Shown piece after piece: positions 26,597 through 35,521 of a stretch of 64,000 nt of DNA. Both the position numbers and the translations under genes were made by a program. The notes below the pieces were generated by a model that saw only the letters and a program-made list of their open reading frames with translations, had not been told where the DNA came from and did not search any database. This DNA comes from Pseudoduganella guangdongensis (GTDB taxonomy: Bacteria > Pseudomonadota > Gammaproteobacteria > Burkholderiales > Burkholderiaceae_D): assembly GCF_009857475.1 (NCBI RefSeq), contig NZ_WWCJ01000001.1, positions 434,001-498,000 on the forward strand, given 5' to 3'. Numbering within the stretch: position 1 is the first letter of the stretch; every line of letters begins with the position of its first letter.

Positions 26597-26945
26597 CGGC
26601 TCTCCTTGAGCTGTGTGGGGTGGATTGGAGAGCGGAAGTTATGCCTCTTTTTTGGGCAAGTCAAAAAACTTATGAAAAAAGTCAGATTTACAAAAAATGT
26701 CCATTTCTAGACATTTGATTACATTTTGCTACCCGCTGAGCTAGCGTGACTTGCATAAAGATGGCGCACGATAGGCTTGAGATGTCGGGTACTTACAACG
26801 AAATAGAGGGGTTTTTCTAGTTTCGTGTTTGATGCAACACAAATATGTATCAAATTGTCACGTCGACGTTGCACTAGTTGAATTTCGCGTTTTACACTAG
26901 CCCGTCAATTGTTTGACGTATTACTCAGTGAGGGCGCAATCACTC
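26597..26945. promoter_or_regulatory. AT-rich divergent control region
   Basis: This 349-bp gap separates the M4 peptidase from the divergent ACT-like gene and is clearly richer in AT than its surroundings. Three inverted repeats are visible: AAATGTC/GACATTT (26695-26701 and 26710-26716), TTTGAT/ATCAAA (26828-26833 and 26849-26854) and CGTCAA/TTGACG (26903-26908 and 26913-26918). These may be operators; I cannot name the proteins. No ORF of interest was seen. Confidence 0.5.
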
Positions 26946-27608
26946 ATGTTGTCCATATCTACCAAAGTCGAAAGGATCGTCACGGAGTCGCCCTTCCTGA
27001 GCGAAGGGCTGCGCCGTGGCCTGATCAATTTGTCGGAACTGGCGCGCCAGCTGCAACCGCAGCTCCAGAACGACCTGTGGAAGCCGGTCGGCCAGGCGGC
27101 CGTGGTCATGGCCTTGCGCCGCGTGGCCGAACGCCTGCCCGACAAGGAATCGCAGGAACTGGTGCTGGCCCAGCAGTCGGGCCAGCTGACCGCGCGCACC
27201 GATCTGGTTGAATTCACCTTCCGCCGCTCGGACCGCATCGACGATTGCCACCGGCTGCTGCTGGAACGTGTCGGCACCGGCCACGGCCTGTACCTGACCG
27301 TGACGCGCGGCAGCGAAGAGGTGATGGTGGTGTGCAGCCGCCCCTTCATCGGCATCGTCGAGCAGCTGTTCGCCAACGAGCGCCTGCTGGCGCGGCTGGA
27401 GAACCTGAACGCGGTGACGTTGCAGCTGACCGCCGATTCCTGGCGCACCCCCGGCATCTACCACGCCATCCTGAAAAAGCTGGCCTGGGACAAGGTCAAC
27501 CTGATCAACCTGATCTCCACCCACACCGAGCTGACCCTGCTGATCGAGAAGGAACACACAGGCGCCGCCTTCAGCGTCCTCTCGAACATGATTGCGCACA
27601 AGCATTGA
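26946..27608 (+). CDS. ACT-domain-like protein, 220 aa
   Basis: The soluble product has a helical N-terminal part (RRGLINLSELARQLQP, WKPVGQAAVVMALRRVAERL) and two regions that look like ACT domains. The second is the clearer one (TPGIYHAILKKLAWDKVNLI followed by THTELTLLIEKE), close to the regulatory domains of aspartokinases. No kinase domain is present. Such proteins may sense an amino acid or act as transcription regulators; I cannot decide. The start is the ATG at 26946; a GTGAGG lies 11 bases upstream. Confidence 0.65.
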   Translation: MLSISTKVERIVTESPFLSEGLRRGLINLSELARQLQPQLQNDLWKPVGQAAVVMALRRVAERLPDKESQELVLAQQSGQLTARTDLVEFTFRRSDRIDDCHRLLLERVGTGHGLYLTVTRGSEEVMVVCSRPFIGIVEQLFANERLLARLENLNAVTLQLTADSWRTPGIYHAILKKLAWDKVNLINLISTHTELTLLIEKEHTGAAFSVLSNMIAHKH

Positions 27609-27647
27609 GGTACACTCCCTGCAGGGTGTTCCTACAGGGAGAAATGC

Positions 27648-28028
27648 ATGGGCGTGAGACGCGAAACGCAGCGGGTGGTGCCGGCGCTGCGGGTGGCCAG
27701 TTATGCCGCCAGCAAGCCGTTCTACGAGTCGCTTGGTTTCCGCGAGCAGTGGACGCACCAGTTCGAGCCGGGCTTTCCGCTCTTCGCGGCCATGGCCTTC
27801 GACGGCATGGAGATTTTCCTCAGCGAGCACACGGGCGACTGCCAGCCCGGTGGGCTGGTACACTTCTACGTAGCCGACGTGGACGCATTGTTCGACGATT
27901 TCCTGGAGTACGGCGTGACGGTGGAAACAGCTCCGAACAACGACCTGGGACCCGACCTGCGCATGATGTCCGTGCTCGACCCCGACAAGAACCGTCTCAA
28001 ATTCCTGACCCAGACCCATTGGGAGTAA
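27648..28028 (+). CDS. VOC (glyoxalase/bleomycin-resistance) superfamily protein
   Basis: The 126-residue product shows the paired beta-alpha-beta pattern of the VOC fold: VPALRVASYAASKPFYESLGF at the start and DPDKNRLKFLTQ at the end, with GLVHFYVADVDALFDDFLEYG between. The family includes glyoxalase I, dioxygenases and antibiotic-binding proteins; the sequence does not show which. GGGAG precedes the start. It is followed 8 bases later by the DUF4124 gene. Confidence 0.75.
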   Translation: MGVRRETQRVVPALRVASYAASKPFYESLGFREQWTHQFEPGFPLFAAMAFDGMEIFLSEHTGDCQPGGLVHFYVADVDALFDDFLEYGVTVETAPNNDLGPDLRMMSVLDPDKNRLKFLTQTHWE

Positions 28029-28035
28029 GCATCAG

Positions 28036-28506
28036 ATGATTAAAGCGCCGTTAATCGCAGCCCTGTGGCTGGCCGCCGCAACCCAGGCCGGTGCGCAAAG
28101 CCTGTTCAAATGCACCGTGGACGGCAAGGTGACCTACCAGTCCATGGCCTGCGCCAAGGGCGGCGAAACGCTCGACGTGCCGCCGCCCCCGACCGCGGCG
28201 CAAGTCAAGGCGGCGCAGGCGCGCGCGCAGGAAGATCGTGAGCGCATGGAGCAGCTGGCCGCGCGCAACCGCGCCCAGCGCGAGCAGCGCGCCAAGGACG
28301 AAGAGACGGCGACTCAAACGGCGGCGGCCAACAAGCCGCCCGCCAAAGCCGATTGCGACAAGCTGCGCAGCCAGCGCGCGGATTTGTACGGCCAGCGCAA
28401 CGACAACCGCCGCGCCGGCAACCTGGCCGCGATGGGCGAAACGCAAAAGTCGATCGACAAGCTGGAAGGCGACTACACCAAGGCCGCCTGCGGCCCGCTG
28501 GACTAA
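28036..28506 (+). CDS. DUF4124-type exported protein, 156 aa
   Basis: A signal peptide (to about residue 20, GAQS) is followed by LFKCTVDGKVTYQSMACAKG, the small beta-domain with two Cys known as DUF4124. A long charged helical part with many Ala, Arg and Glu follows, and a C-terminal KADCDKLRSQR block. The function is unknown. Similar proteins are very common in betaproteobacteria. Confidence 0.75.
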   Translation: MIKAPLIAALWLAAATQAGAQSLFKCTVDGKVTYQSMACAKGGETLDVPPPPTAAQVKAAQARAQEDRERMEQLAARNRAQREQRAKDEETATQTAAANKPPAKADCDKLRSQRADLYGQRNDNRRAGNLAAMGETQKSIDKLEGDYTKAACGPLD

Positions 28507-28517
28507 CACCAGCGGGC
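28493..28517. terminator. Hairpin across the DUF4124 stop codon
   Basis: GCCCGCTG at 28493-28500 pairs with CAGCGGGC at 28510-28517, with a 9-nt loop holding the stop codon. It lies between convergent genes. A pyrimidine-rich stretch follows on the plus strand, but there is no clean T-run. Confidence 0.4.
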
Positions 28518-28525
28518 GCCAGGCG

Positions 28526-30247
28526 CTATTTCTTCTCTTCCTCCGGCTGGGAGAAGTTCAGCTCCGGCTGTTGTTCATCGTCCTGCTTTTGCGCCGGCAG
28601 CGAGTCCGGTATCGCCGGCTGCTCGATCTGCAGGTCGCCCGACTCCACCTTGCCGCCCACGCCGCGGTCCAGGAAATAGGTCACCGTCTGCGGCAGCGCC
28701 GCCACCAGCAGCACCATCAGCATCTGCAGGCCCACCCAAGGCAGCGCGCCCCAGTAAATGTCGGAAGACTTCACTTCCTTCGGCGCCACGCCGCGCAGGT
28801 AGAACAGCGCAAAACCGAACGGCGGATGCATGAAGGAGGTCTGCATATTCACGCACAGCATCACGCCAAACCACACCAGCGCCGCCGATGCCGCCGCTTC
28901 CGGGCTGCCCATCATCGGCTCCAGTTCCGGCGCCAGGATCTTCTGCGCCACCGGCGCCAGCATCGGCACCACGATGAAGGCGATCTCGAAGAAATCGAGG
29001 AAGAAGGCGAGGAAGAACACGAACAGGTTCACCACCAGCAGGAAGCCGATCCAGCCGCCCGGGATGCCGTTGAACAGGTGCTCGACCCACAGGCCGCCGT
29101 CTACGCCCTGGAACACCACCGAGAAGCAGGTGGAGCCGATCAGGATGAACACCACCATGGCCGTCAGGCGCATGGTGGACTGGTAGCTTTGCACGATCAG
29201 CTCGCGCAGCGGCTTGATGCGGCTGGCGCGGATCAGCATCCAGGCCACGGCCAGGTACAGCACGCCGAGCGAAGCCTGCACATACGGCTTGGCCGCAGCG
29301 TCAATGCCCACCTGCGCCTTGAAGTAGAAGGTACCGATCACGGCGGCCAGCCCCAGCGCCACCATGCCGGCGCGGAACACCAGCTTATCGCGTCCGCTGA
29401 ATTCCGGATGGCGGATCACCGCCAGGATCACCGCGCCCAGCGCGCCCATGGCGCCCGATTCGGTCGGCGTGGCCACGCCCAGCATCATGGTGCCCAGCAC
29501 CATAAAGATCAGCACCGCCGCCGGAATGATCCCCTGCAGGCACTGCTTCCACAGCGCCCAGCCGCGCGGGCCCAGCTCATTTTCCGGTGCCGCCGGCAGC
29601 CATTCCGGCTTCACGCGCGACAGAACAAAGGTGTACAGCGCGAACAGCGCGATCTGGATCACCGAAGGCCCCCACGCGCCCAGGTACATGCTGCCCACGT
29701 CGGCCGATGCGGTCTGGGTTTTCAACTGGTCCGCCAGCACCACCAGCACCAGGGACGGCGGCACCAACTGGGTAATGGTGCCGGATGCCGCCAGCACGCC
29801 GGTGGCGTAGCGCATGTGGTAACCGTAGCGCATCATCACCGGCAGCGAAATCATGGCCATCGCGATCACCTGCGCCGCGACGGTGCCGGTGATGGCGCCC
29901 AGGATGAAGCCGACAATGATCACCGAGTAGCCCAGGCCCCCGCGCACGCCGCCGAACAGGCGGCCCATGGAGTCCAGCATATCCTCCGCCAGCCGGCACT
30001 TTTCCAGCACCGCGCCCATGAAGGTAAAGAAGGGAATCGCCAACAACAGGTCATTGGCCAGCACGCTGCCGAAAATCCGTTGCGGCACCGCCTGCATGAA
30101 GGGCACGCCGAAGAAGCCCTGCAAGATCGCGATCACGCCAAAGAACAGGCCCACCGCCAGCAGCGAGAAGGCCACCGGGAAGCCGACCAGCATGAACAGC
30201 ACCAGGCCGCCGAACATCAGCGGCGGCATCATCTCCAAAGGAATCAT
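28526..30247 (-). CDS. TRAP transporter large permease (DctM-type), 573 aa
   Basis: The many-helix membrane protein has DctM signatures (NDLLLAIPFFTFMGAVLEKC, MISLPVMMRYGYHMRYATGVLAASGTITQLVPPS). At 573 residues it is longer than the usual 430, with an extra helical segment near the middle (about 285-370) and a charged C-terminal tail. It works with a DctQ subunit to take up organic acids by sodium-coupled transport. The start overlaps the DctQ stop by 4 bases. Confidence 0.88.
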   Translation of the reverse strand: MIPLEMMPPLMFGGLVLFMLVGFPVAFSLLAVGLFFGVIAILQGFFGVPFMQAVPQRIFGSVLANDLLLAIPFFTFMGAVLEKCRLAEDMLDSMGRLFGGVRGGLGYSVIIVGFILGAITGTVAAQVIAMAMISLPVMMRYGYHMRYATGVLAASGTITQLVPPSLVLVVLADQLKTQTASADVGSMYLGAWGPSVIQIALFALYTFVLSRVKPEWLPAAPENELGPRGWALWKQCLQGIIPAAVLIFMVLGTMMLGVATPTESGAMGALGAVILAVIRHPEFSGRDKLVFRAGMVALGLAAVIGTFYFKAQVGIDAAAKPYVQASLGVLYLAVAWMLIRASRIKPLRELIVQSYQSTMRLTAMVVFILIGSTCFSVVFQGVDGGLWVEHLFNGIPGGWIGFLLVVNLFVFFLAFFLDFFEIAFIVVPMLAPVAQKILAPELEPMMGSPEAAASAALVWFGVMLCVNMQTSFMHPPFGFALFYLRGVAPKEVKSSDIYWGALPWVGLQMLMVLLVAALPQTVTYFLDRGVGGKVESGDLQIEQPAIPDSLPAQKQDDEQQPELNFSQPEEEKK

Positions 30248-30786
30248 TGCACCGGCCTTTCGTATTTGCTGTCCAGGTGGGCCTGGCCCGCGAGGTGGGC
30301 GATGCGCTTGACCAGCTCAGAGACGCCTTGCAGCGTGAGCAAGGCAAAGCCGATCGGCACGATGAACTTGATCGGCCAGCGCGGCAGGCCGCCGGCATTG
30401 CTCGATTGCTCCATGATGGCCCACGACGGCAGGAATAGCGACTCCCACGACAGCCACGCGAACAGGATGCAGGCCGGGAACAGGAAGACGATGATGCCGA
30501 ACACGTCGATCCACAGCTGCGCGCGTTCCGAGACATGGCCGTAGATCAGGTCCACGCGCACATGCTCATTGCGCTGGAAGGTGTAGCTGGCGCCCAGCAT
30601 GACGGCGGCGCCAAACAGGTACCACTGCATTTCCAGCAGGGCGTTCGAGCTCCAGTCAAAGCCATAGCGGATCATGGCGTTGCTGGCGCTGATAAAGCAT
30701 GAGGCGAGGATCATCACATTGGCCAGCTGCCCGCAACGATAGCCTATGCGGTCCAGCCAATGCGACAGCTTGAGTAAGCCCTGCAT
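30244..30786 (-). CDS. TRAP transporter small permease (DctQ-type), 180 aa
   Basis: The product has four predicted membrane helices and the DctQ blocks MIRYGFDWSSNALLEMQWYLFGAAVMLG and NEHVRVDLIYG. It is the first gene of a two-gene unit with the large permease. No DctP-type binding protein is seen on either side within the window. The substrate is therefore not inferable; the sequence is of the type found with mannitol/chloroaromatic-annotated TRAP systems. Confidence 0.85.
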   Translation of the reverse strand: MQGLLKLSHWLDRIGYRCGQLANVMILASCFISASNAMIRYGFDWSSNALLEMQWYLFGAAVMLGASYTFQRNEHVRVDLIYGHVSERAQLWIDVFGIIVFLFPACILFAWLSWESLFLPSWAIMEQSSNAGGLPRWPIKFIVPIGFALLTLQGVSELVKRIAHLAGQAHLDSKYERPVQ

Positions 30787-30916
30787 TGCATCTCCTGATT
30801 ATTGGATTAGTTGTTGCAAGGATATCAGCCTTCCGGGCGCGAATCACGCATGCCGCAGTTTTTGTATCTCTGCTATTGTATGCCGATTTGATAATTGTTG
30901 CGCTAAAGAAACTTTC

Positions 30917-30997
30917 ATGCAGGAAGCCCTTCAACAACAGGTATATGCCGCCCTGACGGCGCAAGGCGAGTGCTCTGTAGCACGGGATGCGAGGTAA
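30917..30997 (+). other. Short frame, possible gene remnant
   Basis: ATG at 30917 opens a 26-codon frame (MQEALQQQVYAALTAQGECS...) that looks like a protein N-terminus and stops early. It lies at the left border of the low-GC patch and may be the head of a truncated gene. No function can be given. Confidence 0.25.
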
Positions 30998-31040
30998 CCG
31001 AACAGATGTATCACTACGTTGTAAGGGACTGACTAAAGGA

Positions 31041-31229
31041 ATGCCTGAAAGCCCCAACAAGAACGAAGAATTGCAAGCTATTGATCAGATTGAGCAAGAT
31101 TTTCGGACGCAGGTATTCTTGTACGATCTAGTGGTGGGGAACATCCTTAGCGAAAGAACTAGGCAACTGGCATCAGCCGGCCAAGAGCGGTCACCGCGTT
31201 TCGGACTATCGCAAAATATCTACTTTTAG
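31041..31229 (+). CDS. Hypothetical protein, 62 aa
   Basis: The frame from ATG 31041 encodes a charged helical peptide (NEELQAIDQIEQDFRTQVFLYDLVVGN) without signal or membrane segment. AAAGGA abuts the ATG, which is closer than usual. Its stop lies 4 bases before the next start, suggesting a two-gene unit in a lower-GC patch. I do not recognise it. Confidence 0.45.
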   Translation: MPESPNKNEELQAIDQIEQDFRTQVFLYDLVVGNILSERTRQLASAGQERSPRFGLSQNIYF

Positions 31230-31233
31230 AATT

Positions 31234-31677
31234 ATGAGCTCATCGGAAGTCCTTGCTTTTCAATATCTCTGGGACGGTTCTCAGCCCGGCTGGGTGTTGA
31301 CGCGCCTCTATGGAAATGATGTCGGACTATCTCTGAAGTTTGAACAACCTGATGGCCCATCGCCTCGAGAACTGATGGCGGTGAGGCGTTCCGTGTCGGA
31401 ATATAAATCGCTGCCGCTTAGTCAAGTTATTGAGCGGTTGCGCGGATGTCCGATCTTTTTCCTAGGACGATTTGAGTCCAGGTATGCTCGTAGAGTGGCG
31501 GACGCTTGTCGCAACGAAGGTTTGAGCGTGTTGGAAAAAATTCTCGATACCCCCCAGTTCCTGCCGACAAACGAGATAACTAAATCAGTTTTGGTGATCG
31601 AGGATGATGAATTGGCCAAGTGTGTGTACGATTCGGCGCTTCAACATGGTATCCCTGTCCGACACGTTGAAAATTAG
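31234..31677 (+). CDS. Hypothetical protein, 147 aa
   Basis: The soluble product starts MSSSEVLAFQYLWDGSQPGW and ends GIPVRHVEN, with mixed alpha/beta character. Its codon use has more A and T than the flanking operons. Neighbours (an Imm33-like gene, an HslV-like fragment) suggest a toxin-immunity or other accessory setting. I do not recognise the family. Confidence 0.6.
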   Translation: MSSSEVLAFQYLWDGSQPGWVLTRLYGNDVGLSLKFEQPDGPSPRELMAVRRSVSEYKSLPLSQVIERLRGCPIFFLGRFESRYARRVADACRNEGLSVLEKILDTPQFLPTNEITKSVLVIEDDELAKCVYDSALQHGIPVRHVEN

Positions 31678-31754
31678 GCGAGCAGCCCGATTTGACCGCG
31701 TACAGTCGGCCAGGAGCCGTCACTCAGAAACTAAGGCAGCAAAGCGACATAATC

Positions 31755-32102
31755 ATGCAAAGCGATCCAAGCGAAATTTGCCGCCGATTCGGCACGACAT
31801 ACATGCCTCCCGATGCTGGTCTGAAGGTAGGGATTGCACTAGAATCGCTGGGAAATATACCGCTTCATGCGGTGCGGCTTCGCCCGGAAGGCGGTACGTG
31901 CGGCTGGTATATCTACGGCGGCGAGCATTCAACGGAAATTGATTTTTACCAGGCACTTCACGTTGACCACTTACCTGAGCTTTGCCCGGAGATCGTACCT
32001 TATTTAGCATTACCGCCAGGCTGGCGCGTATTGCTTGCCCCAGACTATGAAGATGTTTGGTTCGATGGCGAATTGCTGAAAAGTGAAGCCGACGGGTCGT
32101 AA
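31755..32102 (+). CDS. Imm33/DUF2185-like immunity protein, 115 aa
   Basis: From ATG 31755 the product reads SEICRRFGTTYMPPDAGLKV, then GGTCGWYIYGGEHS and a C-terminal LPPGWRVLLAPDYEDVWFD. This pattern fits the Imm33 (DUF2185) family, which are immunity proteins or solitary homologues in polymorphic-toxin loci. No toxin gene is beside it, so it is an orphan. The upstream extension of the frame to 31692 is less likely. Confidence 0.6.
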   Translation: MQSDPSEICRRFGTTYMPPDAGLKVGIALESLGNIPLHAVRLRPEGGTCGWYIYGGEHSTEIDFYQALHVDHLPELCPEIVPYLALPPGWRVLLAPDYEDVWFDGELLKSEADGS

Positions 32103-32153
32103 CGGCCAGAAGCTGACGAATTCGTTTATGTACTCGCAATGAGATAGGTGTTT

Positions 32154-32384
32154 ATGACTTGGATAGTTGGGGCAGCCTCGCTCTTCGGCTACGGAGCCGT
32201 GATTTCAGATGTTCAAGTAACGTGGAGCAATGGCCGTACGGCAGACGTATTGCAAAGGGCATACCCAGTCGGAAGATTTTTAGTTGGCGGGTTCGCGGGG
32301 TCTGTGTATATCGGATTTCAGCTGATGGAAAGTCTCAAAGAAATGTTGCAACTTCCGGGACAAGCTTCTGTAATGACCCAGTGA
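32154..32384 (+). pseudogene. HslV-like Ntn-hydrolase fragment, 76 aa
   Basis: The frame MTWIVGAASLFGYGAVISDV continues through VTWSNGRTADVLQRAYPVGR to FLVGGFAGSVYIGFQL. This follows the N-terminal pattern of HslV/proteasome-beta proteins (Thr after Met, G/SDxQVT, AGFAGS). A full protein needs about 170 or more residues, but a stop occurs at 32382. The following 330 bp hold only broken pieces, so this looks like a truncated or frameshifted gene. Confidence 0.5.
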
Positions 32385-32715
32385 ATTCCTGCTCAGGGCA
32401 GATCCCCGCGCCAGAAAAGCCATCCGCACGGGCAGTCCTAGAGGCTGAAAAAACTGGAGCGCCTCATGATCGCTATTCTTCAAGCCGCCAGAAGCCCTGA
32501 GTTCGTTAGCGCTAGCTTTCAAGTTTGGCTATTCGGTGCGCTTGGGTTGGCGGTTCGAGCAAAGTACTTCGTGCGCACAGGGAGGCATCGCGCGAATCGT
32601 GGCCGATATTTTTATAAACTTCTCGTGACAGTACCTGGTCAAGTGTGTGGTATCGCTTAACTACGGCATATCGCTGCAGTTTGCCTTAATGGCGGCAGCC
32701 TGGCTCTGGCGTCGC
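32385..32715. other. Degenerate stretch without a convincing gene
   Basis: The region holds only short frames, for example 32466-32660 on the plus strand (MIAILQAARSPEFVSASFQV). That frame may be a displaced piece of the HslV-like gene, since similar proteins have an RSP-containing segment in their second half. No promoter, RNA or repeat was recognised. Confidence 0.4.
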
Positions 32716-33078
32716 TTAAAGCATGAACCAACAGATCGGCATCGCTACAACGATAAGCAGGCAGCCCAGCATCAGGCTCCATTCGACGAGAAAGCCGCGC
32801 TTGCGGCGAAATAGCGCTGCGCCTGTAATGATGCCGATAGTGGAAGACGCAGCCAGCGAGAACAAGTAGAGAAATAGAATTCCCTGTCCCCAACCGGCGC
32901 CGGCGTAGCCGGATGGCGGCTTGCCGAAAGCTTCCAGCGCCACGGCGCTGAACGTAAGCGCGGTGATCTCGGCAACAGCGATTGCCAGGCCGAGCAAAGT
33001 GGCGCGCCAGAGGGGGCGCGTGGCGGAAGTCATGTGCGTCGCTGGCATGCCGGTGTCCGGGGGAGTGGCCGCCGGCAT
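32716..33078 (-). CDS. Small membrane protein with three helices, 120 aa
   Basis: Three hydrophobic segments are clear (LLGLAIAVAEITALTFSAVA, ILFLYLFSLAASSTIGIITG, SLMLGCLLIVVAMPICWFML). The start is uncertain: ATG at 33078, 33048 or 33033, and none has a good ribosome binding site. It follows argH on the same strand after 26 bases. The family is not recognised. Confidence 0.55.
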   Translation of the reverse strand: MPAATPPDTGMPATHMTSATRPLWRATLLGLAIAVAEITALTFSAVALEAFGKPPSGYAGAGWGQGILFLYLFSLAASSTIGIITGAALFRRKRGFLVEWSLMLGCLLIVVAMPICWFML

Positions 33079-33104
33079 GTCATGTGGGCGGCCTTTGGGG
33101 CTGC

Positions 33105-34502
<1,398 letters not shown>

Positions 34503-34552
34503 AGTAGGTTTTCCGGTGAGAGTCGGACGATTATAAACAAGTAGGAGATTGA

Positions 34553-35068
34553 ATGAAGAAGTTAGCAAGTTTGCTACTGCTGGCGCTGGCCGCCGGCAGT
34601 GCTTTCGCACAGGGTGCGCGCCCGGCCGACGTGGCCTCGGTGGACAGCATTGTGGCCGCCCTGTACGACACGATTTCCGGCCCGGCCGGCAAGGCGCGCG
34701 ACTGGGACCGCCTGCGTTCCCTGTTCCGTCCCGATGGCCGCATGGTGGTGCACAGCCCGAACAAGGAGGGCGTGCTGAATACCCGCGTGCTGAGCATCGA
34801 GGACTACATCACCCGCACCACGCCGGTGTTTGCCAAGGAGGGCTTCTACGAATCCGAACTGGCGCGCACCAGTGAGCATTTCGGGCAGATTGCCCACGTC
34901 TTCACCACCTACGAGGCGCGCCACGCGCCGGGCGACAAGCCGTTTGTGCGCGGCATCAATTCGATCCAGCTGGTGAACGACGGCCAGCGCTGGTGGATTT
35001 CGCAACTGCTGTGGCAACCGGAAGGCGAGAAAGCGCCGCTGCCGGAGCGCTACCTGAAGCCGCGCTGA
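34553..35068 (+). CDS. Exported NTF2-like (SnoaL/DUF4440-type) protein, 171 aa
   Basis: A signal peptide (to FAQ, about residue 20) is followed by an NTF2-like alpha+beta domain: [36 protein letters not shown] and [19 protein letters not shown]. Such domains bind small ligands or catalyse isomerisations; no catalytic residue can be claimed. It diverges from argH. Its stop overlaps the start of the GNAT gene (TGATG). Confidence 0.7.
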   Translation: MKKLASLLLLALAAGSAFAQGARPADVASVDSIVAALYDTISGPAGKARDWDRLRSLFRPDGRMVVHSPNKEGVLNTRVLSIEDYITRTTPVFAKEGFYESELARTSEHFGQIAHVFTTYEARHAPGDKPFVRGINSIQLVNDGQRWWISQLLWQPEGEKAPLPERYLKPR

Positions 35069-35496
35069 TGGACGGCTTTGAGGTCAGCTGCGATGCGGGC
35101 CGCCTCGATGTGGGCCTGGTGCACCGCTTCCTGTCGCAGGAATCGGCCTGGGCGCGCGGCATCCCGCGCGAACTTGTCGAACGCGCAATGGCCAACTCGC
35201 TCTGCTTCGGCGGCTACCTTGACGGAAATCAGGTGGCGTTTGCCCGCGTAATCACAGACCGGGCAACCTTCGCTAATATGGTGGATGTGTTCGTGCTGCC
35301 CGCGTTGCGCGGCCGGGGCTACAGCAAGCGCCTGATGGAGTCAGTGCTTGCTCACCCGGATTTGCAGGGTTTGCGGCGCTTCACGCTGGCCACGGGCGAT
35401 GCGCACGGACTGTACGCGCAATTCGGTTTTACTCCACCCTCGCGTCCAGCTACACTGATGGAAAGGTATTACCCGGATGTCTACCAGCGATGCTAG
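35068..35496 (+). CDS. GNAT-family N-acetyltransferase, 142 aa
   Basis: The product has the GNAT core: a beta-strand VDVFVLPALRGRGYSKRLM with the acetyl-CoA pyrophosphate-binding R-G-x-G-x pattern, and a C-terminal YAQFGFTPP. The acceptor is unknown. Start ATG 35068 overlaps the stop of the upstream gene, so translation is coupled. Its end overlaps a possible upstream start of the S51 gene. Confidence 0.8.
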   Translation: MDGFEVSCDAGRLDVGLVHRFLSQESAWARGIPRELVERAMANSLCFGGYLDGNQVAFARVITDRATFANMVDVFVLPALRGRGYSKRLMESVLAHPDLQGLRRFTLATGDAHGLYAQFGFTPPSRPATLMERYYPDVYQRC

Positions 35497-35521
35497 TGAG
35501 CAAGTCGAGGAGGAGATCATC

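Noticed and set aside
24068..26710. An 880-codon open frame on the plus strand opposite the M4 peptidase
   Set aside because: It is antisense to a gene with complete domain structure. Its product is a low-complexity Gly/Ala/Val/His/Arg-rich string typical of the mirror frame of high-GC genes.
28238..30544. A 768-codon open frame opposite the TRAP genes
   Set aside because: The sequence is His/Gln/Arg-rich and antisense to clear DctM and DctQ genes.
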